64,000 nt of DNA from Pseudolabrys taiwanensis (GTDB lineage Bacteria; Pseudomonadota; Alphaproteobacteria; Rhizobiales; Xanthobacteraceae), in contig NZ_CP031417.1 in the NCBI RefSeq assembly GCF_003367395.1, forward strand, positions 124,001 through 188,000. Direction: 5' to 3'. The position numbers and the translations under genes are program-made. The notes below the pieces were generated by a model that saw only the letters and a list, made by a program, of their open reading frames with translations, ran no database searches and was not told the origin of the DNA. This document shows positions 25,638 through 33,661 of the stretch, piece by piece (the first letter of the stretch is position 1; the number at the start of each line of letters is the position of its first letter).

Positions 25638-25695
25638 CCGTCATCCTGAGGTGCGAGTGAGCGGAGCGAACGAGCCTCGAAGGATGGCGGCGGCC
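25638..25695. repeat. Interspersed element, second copy of type CCGTCATCCTGAGG
   Basis: CCGTCATCCTGAGGTGCGAG then, after a short variable centre, GAGCCTCGAAGGATGGCGGC: the same arms as the element at 8569. The right-hand inverted end seen at 8569-8698 is absent here; instead REP-like palindromes follow. Confidence 0.8.
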
Positions 25696-25715
25696 GTTCA
25701 TTCTTCGAGGGCTGC

Positions 25716-25793
25716 GTAACCCGGGTAGAGCGAAGCGCAATCCGGGAACGGCTGGATGTGTTGCCCCGGATTTCGCTTCGCTCATCCGGGCTG
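25716..25793. repeat. BIME-like pair of inverted REP palindromes
   Basis: Two head-to-head units: GTAACCCGGGTAGAGCGAAG with CAATCCGGGAAC (25716-25749), and the inverted copy CCGGATTTCGCTTCGCTCAT with CCGGGCTGC (25764-25793). Both resemble the unit at 2743-2772. They lie between the element above and the methyltransferase stop codon, 23 kb from the RAYT gene. Confidence 0.82.
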
Positions 25794-25804
25794 CGGGTTA
25801 ACGG

Positions 25805-26560
25805 CTATTGCTTCTTCGCGATGAACAGCCCCTCGCGAAGATGGAAGACGAAATCGCCGTTCTCCGTCTGCGGCTTCAAGAAGGCCGCGACGTCGGGCGT
25901 CACCTGCGACAGCATCGCGCGTAGCAGCGCCTTCATCGTGTCGTCGTAACGCGCCGCCCAGGACTTGAACTCCATCTTCTTGTCGAGCGTCTCTTCATGC
26001 GTCGGCGGCAGATGCGCGGCCTTCAGCGCGTCGCGCCACTCGTCGAGAGTCCAGGCTCTCAAGTGGCTCGGGTCACGCAGACGCTCGAAGGCATTGATGT
26101 AGTCGCCAACGCTGCCCACGGGCACGACGTTGTCGACCAGCGCGAACGTGCCGCCGGGCTTCAACACACGGTGCACCTCGGCGAGGAAGTCCGGGATCGA
26201 GTCGAAATGATGCGGCGCGATACGGCAGGTGACGAGATCGAAGCTCGCGTCCTCGAACGGCAGCGCTTCGGCCTTGGCGTAAGTGACGCGCACATTGTCG
26301 AGGCCGCGCCGGCCGGCTTCCGCCTTCACCTGATCGAGCATCTCCTGCGTGACGTCGGTCGCCCAGACACGCGCGACATGCGGCGCGAAAGTGTAGGCGA
26401 CATGACCGCCGCCGGTGGCGATGTCGAGCACGCGCCAGTCCTGCTGCGGCGCCGCCAGCGTCACCAGCCGCTCCAGGCTCTTGCCCTGCGCATGCGGCTT
26501 GGAGGTGAGATAATGCGCGGCGGTCTTGCCGAATTGCTCTTGGACGGCGGTTTTGCTCAT
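25805..26560 (-). CDS. Class I SAM-dependent methyltransferase (UbiE-like)
   Basis: A 251-residue methyltransferase. Motif I is VLDIATGGGHVAY (about residues 45-56), the acidic end of beta2 is WATDVTQEML, and the motif AKAEALPFEDASFDLVTCRIAPHH and later VLKPGGTFALVD complete a Rossmann-fold methyltransferase of the UbiE/Methyltransf_11 type. I start at MSKTAVQEQFGKTA (26560), the common start for this group. The acceptor is unknown. It lies downstream of the lactate permease terminator, so it has its own promoter. Confidence 0.85.
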   Translation of the reverse strand: MSKTAVQEQFGKTAAHYLTSKPHAQGKSLERLVTLAAPQQDWRVLDIATGGGHVAYTFAPHVARVWATDVTQEMLDQVKAEAGRRGLDNVRVTYAKAEALPFEDASFDLVTCRIAPHHFDSIPDFLAEVHRVLKPGGTFALVDNVVPVGSVGDYINAFERLRDPSHLRAWTLDEWRDALKAAHLPPTHEETLDKKMEFKSWAARYDDTMKALLRAMLSQVTPDVAAFLKPQTENGDFVFHLREGLFIAKKQ

Positions 26561-26608
26561 GGCGTTCCCTGACGTTGCCCTGCGACGGCGGGGACTATAG
26601 CGCCGGGC

Positions 26609-26640
26609 AAAAAAAAGCCCTGCACCTTTCGATGCAGGGC
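26609..26640 (-). terminator. Rho-independent terminator of the lactate permease gene
   Basis: Stem GCCCTGCA / TGCAGGGC with an eight-base loop and eight A on the left side, i.e. a U tract on the minus-strand transcript. Confidence 0.9.
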
Positions 26641-26671
26641 AGAGTTGCACCGATCTCCCAAGGGAGGGCGG

Positions 26672-28324
26672 TCAGTGCACGATCATGCCGGTAAAGATGT
26701 AGGCCTGCGCCATGACCAGAAGGCCGACCAGACATGCCAGCGTAATCGAGTGCCAGAACACGAAGCGCAGGATCGTGCCTTCGTGACCGAACCAGTTGGT
26801 CGCCGTCGATGCCACCACGATCGACTGCGCGTCGATCATCTTGCCCATGACGCCGCCGGATGAGTTCGCCGCGCCCATCAGGATCGGCGACAGCCCCAGT
26901 TGTTCGGACGTGACCTTCTGCAGGTTGCCGAACAGGATGTTGGACGACGTGTCCGACCCCGTCAGCGCGACGCCCAACCAGCCGAGCAGCGTGCCGAAGA
27001 ACGGGTACAGCACGCCGGTGCCGGCGAAGGCGAGGCCGAGTGTGGCGTCGATGCCGGACAAACGGGTGAGGGTGCCGATCGCGAGCATCGCCGAGATGGT
27101 GATGAGCGAATAGGCGCAGACCTTGATCGTCTTGCCGTATTCGGCCGCCAGCTTCACCGGCGAGAAGCCCATCAGGAAGCCGGAGATGATCGCCGCGATC
27201 AGCATGCCCGAGCCGGTGTAGGACAGCCAGGTGAAGGAGAACACCGCGCCTTCCGGCGTCGGCTTCGACACCACCGGCGCGACCTTGTTGATCATGTTGT
27301 GCAGGCCCGGCACCTGGTAGTTCCAGGTCGCATAGGCGTTGAGCACGTTCTTGACCGCGTTGGTGCCCCACAACAGCAGGATCACGCAGACCACGATCCA
27401 GGGCAGCAGCGCCATCCACACTTGCGCGCGGCTCGGCGTCACCAACGGCTTGGGCGGCGGCGCGCTGGCCGCGGATTCATCCTTGCTGCGCAACGCCGGC
27501 GACAGCCACAGCACCTTCGGTTGCCAGACCTTCAGGAAGCCGATGAGGCAGGCCATCGAGATCAGCGACGCGCCGATATCGACAATCCACGGATTGATGA
27601 AGTTGGAGATCAGGAATTGCGGGATGGCGAAGGACACGCCGGTGACCAGAATGGCGGGCCACACGTCCTTCATGCCTTTCCAGCCGGCGAAAGCCCACAC
27701 CACCCAGAACGGCACGATCAGCGAGAAGAACGGAAGCTGACGGCCGACCATGGCGCCGAGCAGGAACGGATCGATGCCGGTGACACTGGCGAGGCCGGCG
27801 ATCGGCGTGCCGAGCGCGCCGTAAGCGACCGGCGCGGTGTTGGCGATCAGCGACAGTCCGGACGCGGCGAGCGGCGAGAAGCCGAGACCGATCAGAATCG
27901 CGCCGGTGACGGCGACGGGTGTGCCGAAGCCCGAGGCGCCTTCGAAGAAGGCGCCGAAGGAGAAGGCGATCAAGAGCAGTTGCAGACGGCGATCCTGCGT
28001 CACGCCGCCGATCGTGTTCTGCAACGTCTCGAACAGACCTTTCTCGACCGTGAGCCGGTAAAGAAAGATCACGTTGAGCACGATCCAGCCGATCGGAAAG
28101 AAACCGGTCACGGCGCCGAGCACCGTCGCGCGCAACGACATGTCGGCGGGCATCGTGAAGAGAACGATGGCGACGAAGTTGGCAACGACGAGAGCGATGA
28201 GCGCCGCGATGTGCGCTTTGACTTTGTTGGACGCAATGAGCACGAGCAGCGTGACCACCGGCAAGGCCGCGGCCAGCGTCGACAGCGCCGAACTACCGAA
28301 CGGGTTGTAGACTTGGTTCCACAT
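26672..28324 (-). CDS. lldP: L-lactate permease (LldP/LctP family)
   Basis: A 550-residue inner-membrane protein with about 12-14 helices. It matches lactate/glycolate permeases: MWNQVYNPFGSSALSTLAAA at the start, FEGASGFGTPVAVTGAIL, TGIDPFLLGAMVGRQLP, and GSDTSSNILFGNLQ with GAANSSGGVMGKMID near the end. I start at 28324; the frame is open further up but the family start is clear. It imports lactate with protons. No lactate dehydrogenase (lldD or lutABC) is adjacent. A terminator follows the gene. Confidence 0.94.
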   Translation of the reverse strand: MWNQVYNPFGSSALSTLAAALPVVTLLVLIASNKVKAHIAALIALVVANFVAIVLFTMPADMSLRATVLGAVTGFFPIGWIVLNVIFLYRLTVEKGLFETLQNTIGGVTQDRRLQLLLIAFSFGAFFEGASGFGTPVAVTGAILIGLGFSPLAASGLSLIANTAPVAYGALGTPIAGLASVTGIDPFLLGAMVGRQLPFFSLIVPFWVVWAFAGWKGMKDVWPAILVTGVSFAIPQFLISNFINPWIVDIGASLISMACLIGFLKVWQPKVLWLSPALRSKDESAASAPPPKPLVTPSRAQVWMALLPWIVVCVILLLWGTNAVKNVLNAYATWNYQVPGLHNMINKVAPVVSKPTPEGAVFSFTWLSYTGSGMLIAAIISGFLMGFSPVKLAAEYGKTIKVCAYSLITISAMLAIGTLTRLSGIDATLGLAFAGTGVLYPFFGTLLGWLGVALTGSDTSSNILFGNLQKVTSEQLGLSPILMGAANSSGGVMGKMIDAQSIVVASTATNWFGHEGTILRFVFWHSITLACLVGLLVMAQAYIFTGMIVH

Positions 28325-28480
28325 GGTGTTTCGTCCCCAGACCACGACGGCATTCTGTTTGCGCCGTCTGGTTGTGACCAAAGCGCCGGTCACCCATGGG
28401 GTCAACTATGGGCAGCAGATATCACCGTCGGAAAAATGAATACGACTAAGGTCGCAACTGTCTTCGTATGATTTTGATTT

Positions 28481-28720
28481 TTAAAGACGTTTATCGAAAT
28501 TTTCTGCGGCCTGATCGTCGTAGCCTTTGCGGCTGCTGTAAAAGAGCAGGGCCATCAGGCCGCCGCCGACCAGAAGCGAAAAGAACACACCGCCACCGAT
28601 GGCGACCCATCCCCATACGGGCACGTCGGGTCCGCCAATGTGATTCCAGGTGGTAATTAAAAACCAGATCGCCGCGATCAGCAGCGCGAACAGCGGTACC
28701 ACGACATAGAGGTTACGCAT
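28481..28720 (-). CDS. Small membrane protein with two helices (unknown function)
   Basis: A 79-residue protein: helix 1 at about residues 5-24, loop NHIGGPDVPV, helix 2 at about 37-62, then an acidic/basic tail. Start ATG at 28720 with GGAGCGCC upstream. The pattern is a plausible real gene, but I recognise no family. It stands alone between the lactate permease and the PRC-barrel gene. Confidence 0.6.
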   Translation of the reverse strand: MRNLYVVVPLFALLIAAIWFLITTWNHIGGPDVPVWGWVAIGGGVFFSLLVGGGLMALLFYSSRKGYDDQAAENFDKRL

Positions 28721-28799
28721 GAAGGCGCTCCTTCCGTTCGTAGAAGCGGTGCGTGCGTCTTCTTAACGCATCGCTTCGGCGATGGATGGGCCCGCTCAT

Positions 28800-28830
28800 A
28801 AAAAAAGCGCCCGGCCATTGGCCGGGCGCT
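28800..28830 (-). terminator. Rho-independent terminator of the PRC-barrel gene
   Basis: Perfect stem AGCGCCCGGCC / GGCCGGGCGCT with a three-base loop; an A run on the left gives the U tract on minus-strand RNA. Confidence 0.9.
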
Positions 28831-28863
28831 CGGTCAGCTTATTGTCGGCTTGGCGCGCTGGCC

Positions 28864-29385
28864 TTAGCGCTTCATACCCGCACCGCTGTTGGTCGTGGAG
28901 GTGCCGGTCGACGAGGAGCCGGTGGTCTGCGACGAACCGTTCGGTTCGTAGTAGGCGAACTTCGGCGCCTTGTTCAGGTCGTCCTTGGTGTACGCGACCG
29001 TGATCTTGTCGATCGTGGCCGAGTTCTGACGGCGCGTGATGCTCAGAGCATCGAACGGGACGGCGACGTCCTTCTGGCCGACGCCAAGGAAACCGCCGAC
29101 GCCGATCACGGCAGCCTTCACCTTGCCGGTGCCGTCGACGATCACGTCACTGATCTCACCGATCGACTGATTGTCCGGCCCATACACGCTGGCGCCAACC
29201 AGCTTGGAGCCGCGCCAATCCTGCGGCGCCTGGTTCTGAACGAAGCCGGGCTTGGCCGCGCCATTGTGCGTGGCCGCCGCGCCGGGCGTCGCCGAAGGCG
29301 CGGCATGGGTGCTGGGTTGTTGCGCGAAAGACGGCGCCGCGAGCATGGTAACAAGCGCGGCAGCGGTCATGGTTTGCTTGATCAT
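28864..29385 (-). CDS. Secreted PRC-barrel domain protein
   Basis: A 173-residue exported protein: signal peptide (MIKQTMTAAALVTMLAAPSF, cleaved near FAQ), low-complexity Ala/Thr linker, then one PRC-barrel domain at about residues 55-135 (SKLVGASVYGPDNQSIGEIS, VDGTGKVKAAVIGVGGFLGV, DVAVPFDAL), and a Ser/Thr/Gly tail. PRC barrels bind partners or RNA/photosystem subunits; exported ones in this group are of unknown role, perhaps envelope stress. It has its own terminator. Confidence 0.85.
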   Translation of the reverse strand: MIKQTMTAAALVTMLAAPSFAQQPSTHAAPSATPGAAATHNGAAKPGFVQNQAPQDWRGSKLVGASVYGPDNQSIGEISDVIVDGTGKVKAAVIGVGGFLGVGQKDVAVPFDALSITRRQNSATIDKITVAYTKDDLNKAPKFAYYEPNGSSQTTGSSSTGTSTTNSGAGMKR

Positions 29386-29553
29386 TGTGCCTCCTCATAG
29401 GACTTAAGCTGAAAGGGTCCGCGCGCACGTGGCAACGCCAGACGTCGTGGCGCCGCCGGCAGCCGCGCCACTCCAAATAGAAACGCGGGACCTTTGCCCC
29501 GCGTTCCGACATGACCGAATGTTTAGGTGCGTCGAGGCGACGCGGCGAATCGC

Positions 29554-31050
29554 CTAGCCTTTGGCCGCCGCTTCTTTCATCACCGGCTCGTGTTCGAGCG
29601 GCGCGGCCTCGTCATTGGCCACCTCGGTCGGCGGCGCCAGCGGCTGCTCGTCGATCGGCACCCCGCGGCGCAGCGCCGAGCGTAGCGCGGCGACCTCGCT
29701 CTGCAGACGCGAATTGTCCTTGCGCGCGGCTTCGAGGGCGCCCTCGACCACGGCGCGTTCCATGCGCTCGCGCTGCAGCGCCGAGTTCAGATCTTCGACG
29801 CGCTTTTCGATATTGGTGCGGCTGACCTGGATGTCGGCCTCGAGATGGCCGTTGCGCTCCGTCAGCGCGGCGATCTTCTCTTCGGCGCGGCTGAGGGCGG
29901 TCTCGCGCGTCTTCAACGTCTTGGTCAGCGCGTTGGTGCGCTCGGACAAAGCGACGCGCGCCTGCTCGAGATCGCGGATCTGACGCTCGCGCTGCTCGTG
30001 CGAGGCCTCGATTTGCGCCAGACGCTTTTCCGAGTTGTTGCGCGCGATCGTGGCCTCGACCGACTTGCGATCGAAGGCACGCACTTCCTCGGTGCGGGCA
30101 ATGAGATTCTGCCGCGTCTCCGCGAGCAGGCGCTCGGCGGTGGCGGCGCGCGACTGCAGCGCATCGAGCCGCATGTTCAGGCTGTTGCGCTCGGCCTGAT
30201 ACTGCTCCTTGGCCTCGTCGAGCGCGTTACCGAGGCGCCCCCGCTCGGCGTAGGCTTCCGCAAAGCTCGCTTCCACTTTGCCCAACTGCGCGCGCGTCGC
30301 GGTCAGCGTGTTCTCGCTTTCGGTGAGGCGGCGGGTGAGGCGGGCGATCTCGCTCAGCCCCTGATCGACCGCGATCTGGAGCGAGCGCTTGTCGTCTTCG
30401 AGCAGCGCCAGCTTCTCGCGGGCGGCGGCAAGCTCGCCCTCGAACTCCATGATGCGCCTTTCGGTCGCGTCGTACTGCTCCTGCAATGCGCGACGGCTCT
30501 CGGTCACGGTGCGGCGCTGCGTGCTTTCCTGCGCGAGCTGACGTTCCAGCTCGGAGATCTGCGCCTGCTTGGTCGTGATCTCCTGGCTGAGCTCGATCTG
30601 CGTGCTCTCCAGGCCGCGGTTGCTTTCGCGCACGAGTTCGAGGTCGTCGCGCAACTTGCTGGCTTCGGCTTCGGCCGCGGTCGCCTTGCGTTCGATGAGG
30701 TAGTATTCGGTGCGCAGCGTGTCGTAGGACGAGCGCGCCTCGTCCAACATGCCGGAGAGGCTGAGGGTGATCGATTTCTCCTGCTCGAGCGCGCGCAGCG
30801 TCGAGTTGAACGGCTGCACCAGGCGCTCGAAGGTCTGCTTGAGTTCGTCGAGCTCGCCAATCTTGCGGCCGGTGTCGGTCAGGAGGGCGCGCAGCGCCTC
30901 GTTCTCCTCGCCGATGCGCGAGCCGACGTCGGAGAAGTTCTCGACATTCATCGATAGCGGGCGAGGGGCGCCGTTGCCGGGCTGGGGCAGAAACTTGTCG
31001 GCGCCGATCTCGCCGGGCTTGCGGCCAAAGAGATCCGACAACTTCGCCAT
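29554..31050 (-). CDS. Long coiled-coil protein, paralogue 2
   Basis: A 498-residue rod protein, paralogue of the one at 23354-24811. Head residues 1-45 (MAKLSDLFGRKPGEIGADKF), a continuous coiled coil from about 47 to 445, and a Pro/Glu-rich tail. I start at 31050 where GGAGG lies seven bases upstream; the frame continues about 300 codons but that extension includes out-of-place Arg/Pro-rich sequence and is a shadow. No membrane segment or signal. The gene stands alone. A half CtrA site (TTAACCAT on this strand) lies at 31187-31194, 137 bp upstream. Confidence 0.78.
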   Translation of the reverse strand: MAKLSDLFGRKPGEIGADKFLPQPGNGAPRPLSMNVENFSDVGSRIGEENEALRALLTDTGRKIGELDELKQTFERLVQPFNSTLRALEQEKSITLSLSGMLDEARSSYDTLRTEYYLIERKATAAEAEASKLRDDLELVRESNRGLESTQIELSQEITTKQAQISELERQLAQESTQRRTVTESRRALQEQYDATERRIMEFEGELAAAREKLALLEDDKRSLQIAVDQGLSEIARLTRRLTESENTLTATRAQLGKVEASFAEAYAERGRLGNALDEAKEQYQAERNSLNMRLDALQSRAATAERLLAETRQNLIARTEEVRAFDRKSVEATIARNNSEKRLAQIEASHEQRERQIRDLEQARVALSERTNALTKTLKTRETALSRAEEKIAALTERNGHLEADIQVSRTNIEKRVEDLNSALQRERMERAVVEGALEAARKDNSRLQSEVAALRSALRRGVPIDEQPLAPPTEVANDEAAPLEHEPVMKEAAAKG

Positions 31051-31186
31051 GGGAGGGCCTCCAACCCGTACGCCTACGACACAGCGCTGAAAATGCCACC
31101 TGTGCAGATTTAAGATATTATATACTTTTGGCGATGGGAACACGTGGCGCGATGGCTGCGGCGTCCGACGTTTACTGAACTTCATC

Positions 31187-31194
31187 ATGGTTAA
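31187..31194 (-). promoter_or_regulatory. Possible CtrA half-site upstream of coiled-coil gene 2
   Basis: TTAACCAT on the minus strand. No second TTAA at the right spacing, so this is weak. Confidence 0.3.
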
Positions 31195-31197
31195 CGC

Positions 31198-31845
31198 GTG
31201 AATCATGCGGGAATGCGCACTGGCAGCGCCGATAAGACGGTCGTGGCGGACGTGACGGCGGCGGAAACCCCGCCGGCGGGGGAAATTGCCTACACCTACC
31301 GGCCGTCGCTGCTCGGGGCGCCCTGGCAATTCACGCTGACCCCGGCGGGCATCGCGTGGACGGCGGGGCGGCGGAGCGGCCTGGTCCCTTACGAGGCGGT
31401 GCGCCGGGTCCGGCTGTCCTACCGGCCGGCCAATATGCAGTCCTATCGCTTCGTCACCGAGATCTGGGCGGAGGGCGCACCGCGGCTGCGGGTCGTCTCG
31501 ACCTCGTGGAAGAGCATGTTCCTGCAGGAGCGGCTGGACCAGGGCTATGCCGTCTTTGTCACAGCCTTGCACCGGCGGCTGAGCGAGGTCGGCGCGCCCA
31601 TCGTCTATGAGCGGGGCACGCACCCCTTGATCTACTGGCCCGGGGTCGCGGTGTTCGGCGTCGTCTGCCTCGCCTTCATCGTCCTTGCGGTGCGTGGCCT
31701 GCAGCAGAACGTTTTGGCGGGCGCGGCATTCGTCGCCGTCTTTCTCGCGGTCTTCGCCTGGCATGGCGGCAACTTTCTCCGCCGCAATCGGCCGGGGACG
31801 TATCGGCCCGATGCGGTGCCGGACGTGTTGCTGCCGAAGACGTAA
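31198..31845 (+). CDS. DUF2244-like membrane protein (two helices)
   Basis: A 215-residue protein. A soluble N-terminal part (about 30-135) has the pattern of a PH-like beta domain (FTLTPAGIAWTAGRRSGLVP, YEAVRRVRLSYRPANMQSYR), followed by two membrane helices at about residues 148-168 and 171-190. I do not firmly recognise the family; small inner-membrane proteins with this layout occur widely in alphaproteobacteria. The start used is GTG 31198; ATG 31204 or 31213 are alternatives. Confidence 0.55.
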   Translation: MNHAGMRTGSADKTVVADVTAAETPPAGEIAYTYRPSLLGAPWQFTLTPAGIAWTAGRRSGLVPYEAVRRVRLSYRPANMQSYRFVTEIWAEGAPRLRVVSTSWKSMFLQERLDQGYAVFVTALHRRLSEVGAPIVYERGTHPLIYWPGVAVFGVVCLAFIVLAVRGLQQNVLAGAAFVAVFLAVFAWHGGNFLRRNRPGTYRPDAVPDVLLPKT

Positions 31846-32188
31846 AGCGACCAACGCTCCTCGAAAACGTCTGAGCGCGGTCGAGATCGACAAGCGCATT
31901 CTTGCTGTGCCGATCTGCGCAAGATCGAAACAACCCGCGCAACGCTGCGACGAACGGTGCATCTGTGTCGCGACACGGCGATGCGGGCGAATGCGGCTTT
32001 TCTATCCGGTGTGTTTGGAGAAATTCCATTCTTATGCTCACCGTCCCCTCTCATTTCCGTGAGCGAAACGTCCGCATTTGTGACTGCAACGTTGGTTGAG
32101 AGTGATGGCTCTCCGGCCCATATCCGTCGTCAGCAAGAACAAGAACAAAGCTTGCTCCTGCCCAACTCGAATTCACCGGAGATTTACA
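31846..32188. other. Intergenic region upstream of the small exported protein
   Basis: 343 bp without a credible gene, terminator or known site. An ORF on the minus strand through here continues an out-of-frame shadow. The last 40 bases are AC-rich leading to CGGAG at the ribosome site of the next gene. Confidence 0.5.
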
Positions 32189-32455
32189 ATGAAGACCATC
32201 ACCAAGATTGCCGCCGCCACTGTGCTTGCCGTTACGGCCGCCACGTCGGCGTTCGCCGCCGATGCCGATCCGGCGTCGCTGCAGCTGCAAGAGCGCAACA
32301 CCTACGTTTATGCCAATGGCCCGGCTTCGAACCCGGCTCATGCGCAGTTCGCTCCCAGCGCGTATCGCGGCACCGAGTCGTTTGCGCAGGCGCCGTTCCA
32401 GGTGCAGGGCGCGAACTACAACGTGCGTGACTTCGGCGCCGGCAGCCAGAGCTAA
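32189..32455 (+). CDS. Small exported protein (unknown function)
   Basis: An 88-residue protein with a clear signal peptide (MKTITKIAAATVLAVTAATS, cleaved after AFA-A) and a short polar mature part rich in Asn, Gln and Ala (NTYVYANGPASNPAHAQFAP). CGGAG lies eight bases before the ATG. No family recognised; likely periplasmic. A terminator follows directly. Confidence 0.7.
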   Translation: MKTITKIAAATVLAVTAATSAFAADADPASLQLQERNTYVYANGPASNPAHAQFAPSAYRGTESFAQAPFQVQGANYNVRDFGAGSQS

Positions 32456-32478
32456 GCCTCGACTGCACGACGTTGAGC

Positions 32479-32510
32479 GAGGCCGCCGGCGACGGCGGCC
32501 TCTTCTCTTA
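32479..32510 (+). terminator. Rho-independent terminator between convergent genes
   Basis: Perfect stem GAGGCCGCCG / CGGCGGCCTC with loop GCGA followed by TTCTCTTAT; serves the small exported protein. Confidence 0.8.
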
Positions 32511-32518
32511 TGTGCGCG

Positions 32519-32944
32519 TCAGTTGCGCACCACCAGCACCGAACATTGCGCGTAGCGCACCACGTGTCCGGCATTCGAGCCGAGGAAGTAAGTGCGCATC
32601 GCCGGGCGATGCGAACTCATGACGATGAGATCGGCGCCGATCGCTTTGGCTTCCTCCAAAATCTCGTGATAGATGCCGCCTTGCCGTACGGTCGCCGAGA
32701 CCCGGCCCGGTGTGAGACCGCAATTGCCTGTCAGTTTGTTGAGCGCATCTTCCGCGGTCTGACGTTGTTGAGCATCGAAGTCAGGCGGTACGTATTCGGC
32801 CAGCATTACCGGCGTCATCGGCATCACATTGATGAGCCGGATCGACCCATTCGACGTTCTGGCCATCGTGCAAGCGGTGTCGATCGCCAGCTTGGCCAGA
32901 TCGGGCTCGGCGACATCCACCGGAACAAGGATATTCTTGTACAT
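32519..32944 (-). CDS. Universal stress protein (UspF/UspG-like)
   Basis: A 141-residue single Usp domain. MYKNILVPVD at the N-terminus, ADLIVMSSHRPAMRTYFLGS and NAGHVVRYAQCSVLVVRN at the C-terminus match the UspF/UspG kind, in which the loop is SSHRP rather than the GTHGR seen in others. Start ATG 32944 is preceded by GAGGGG at good spacing; the open frame beyond it has no ribosome site. Cytoplasmic, likely nucleotide-binding stress response. Confidence 0.92.
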   Translation of the reverse strand: MYKNILVPVDVAEPDLAKLAIDTACTMARTSNGSIRLINVMPMTPVMLAEYVPPDFDAQQRQTAEDALNKLTGNCGLTPGRVSATVRQGGIYHEILEEAKAIGADLIVMSSHRPAMRTYFLGSNAGHVVRYAQCSVLVVRN

Positions 32945-33012
32945 GACAGCGCCCCTCATCTCGCTGCGGGGCACCAGCATGACACGTTTTCAGAAGGGAA
33001 AAAGGGGCTGCC

Positions 33013-33540
33013 TCAATGCGCCGCAGCGTCCAGCGTCTTCGGACTGACGAAACGTTCCAGCCGGCCGGACTCGGGATGCAATTTGCCCCAATCGTCAAAA
33101 GCAAAGTCGATGATCACGAGGCCTGCGGTCGGCAGCTTTTCATGCAGCCGCTCGCGCGCCTCGATGTCGCCCGAGGCGATCAGCATCAGCGCCACTTCCT
33201 GCAGGCCCGGATTGTGGCCGACGACCATTAGAGTATGCGCGCTCGCCGGCACATCCTTGATCGCAGCCAGGATCGCGTGCGGCGTTGCGTCATAGAGCCG
33301 CTCCACCGTGGTCGCGGCGGGCGCCGGCTTGAGCGCGACCGACAGATATTTCCAGCTCTCCTGCGTGCGCGCGGCGGGCGACACCAGGACGCGATCCGGC
33401 ATCAGCGCGTGGGCCGCCATGAAGGCGCCGATGCGGCCGGCATCCTTGCGGCCGCGCTCGACGAGCGCGCGGGCGAGATCGTCCATGCCGAACTCGGGGC
33501 GCTCGGCTTTGGCGTGACGAAAGAGTAAAAGGCGACGCAT
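33013..33540 (-). CDS. SixA-like histidine phosphatase
   Basis: A 175-residue phosphatase with the catalytic LFRHAKAE (Arg8-His9) and the second active histidine in MVVGHNPGLQE. The spacing and length match SixA, which removes phosphate from phosphohistidine of Hpt domains. An Hpt protein is encoded at 7764 in this window, but no functional link is shown. Divergent from the FAD oxidoreductase gene, with 121 bp between starts. Confidence 0.87.
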   Translation of the reverse strand: MRRLLLFRHAKAERPEFGMDDLARALVERGRKDAGRIGAFMAAHALMPDRVLVSPAARTQESWKYLSVALKPAPAATTVERLYDATPHAILAAIKDVPASAHTLMVVGHNPGLQEVALMLIASGDIEARERLHEKLPTAGLVIIDFAFDDWGKLHPESGRLERFVSPKTLDAAAH

Positions 33541-33661
33541 AGTCTCTCAACGAGGCCGGTGGCGGTGGGTTGCGAAAGGGCGTATCGACGACGTCGATTT
33601 CGAATCCGCGGCAGTCTAGCATGCGCGCCACCGCGGCACAGGCGGAACCACCGGTAACGGA

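Noticed and set aside
26900..28471. 523-codon plus-strand frame opposite the lactate permease
   Set aside because: His/Arg/Asp-rich antisense of a clear permease; no signatures.
29554..31962. 802-residue version of coiled-coil gene 2
   Set aside because: The extra N-terminal 300 residues are Arg/Pro-rich and overlap a plus-strand membrane-protein gene. The start at 31050 has GGAGG and matches the paralogue.
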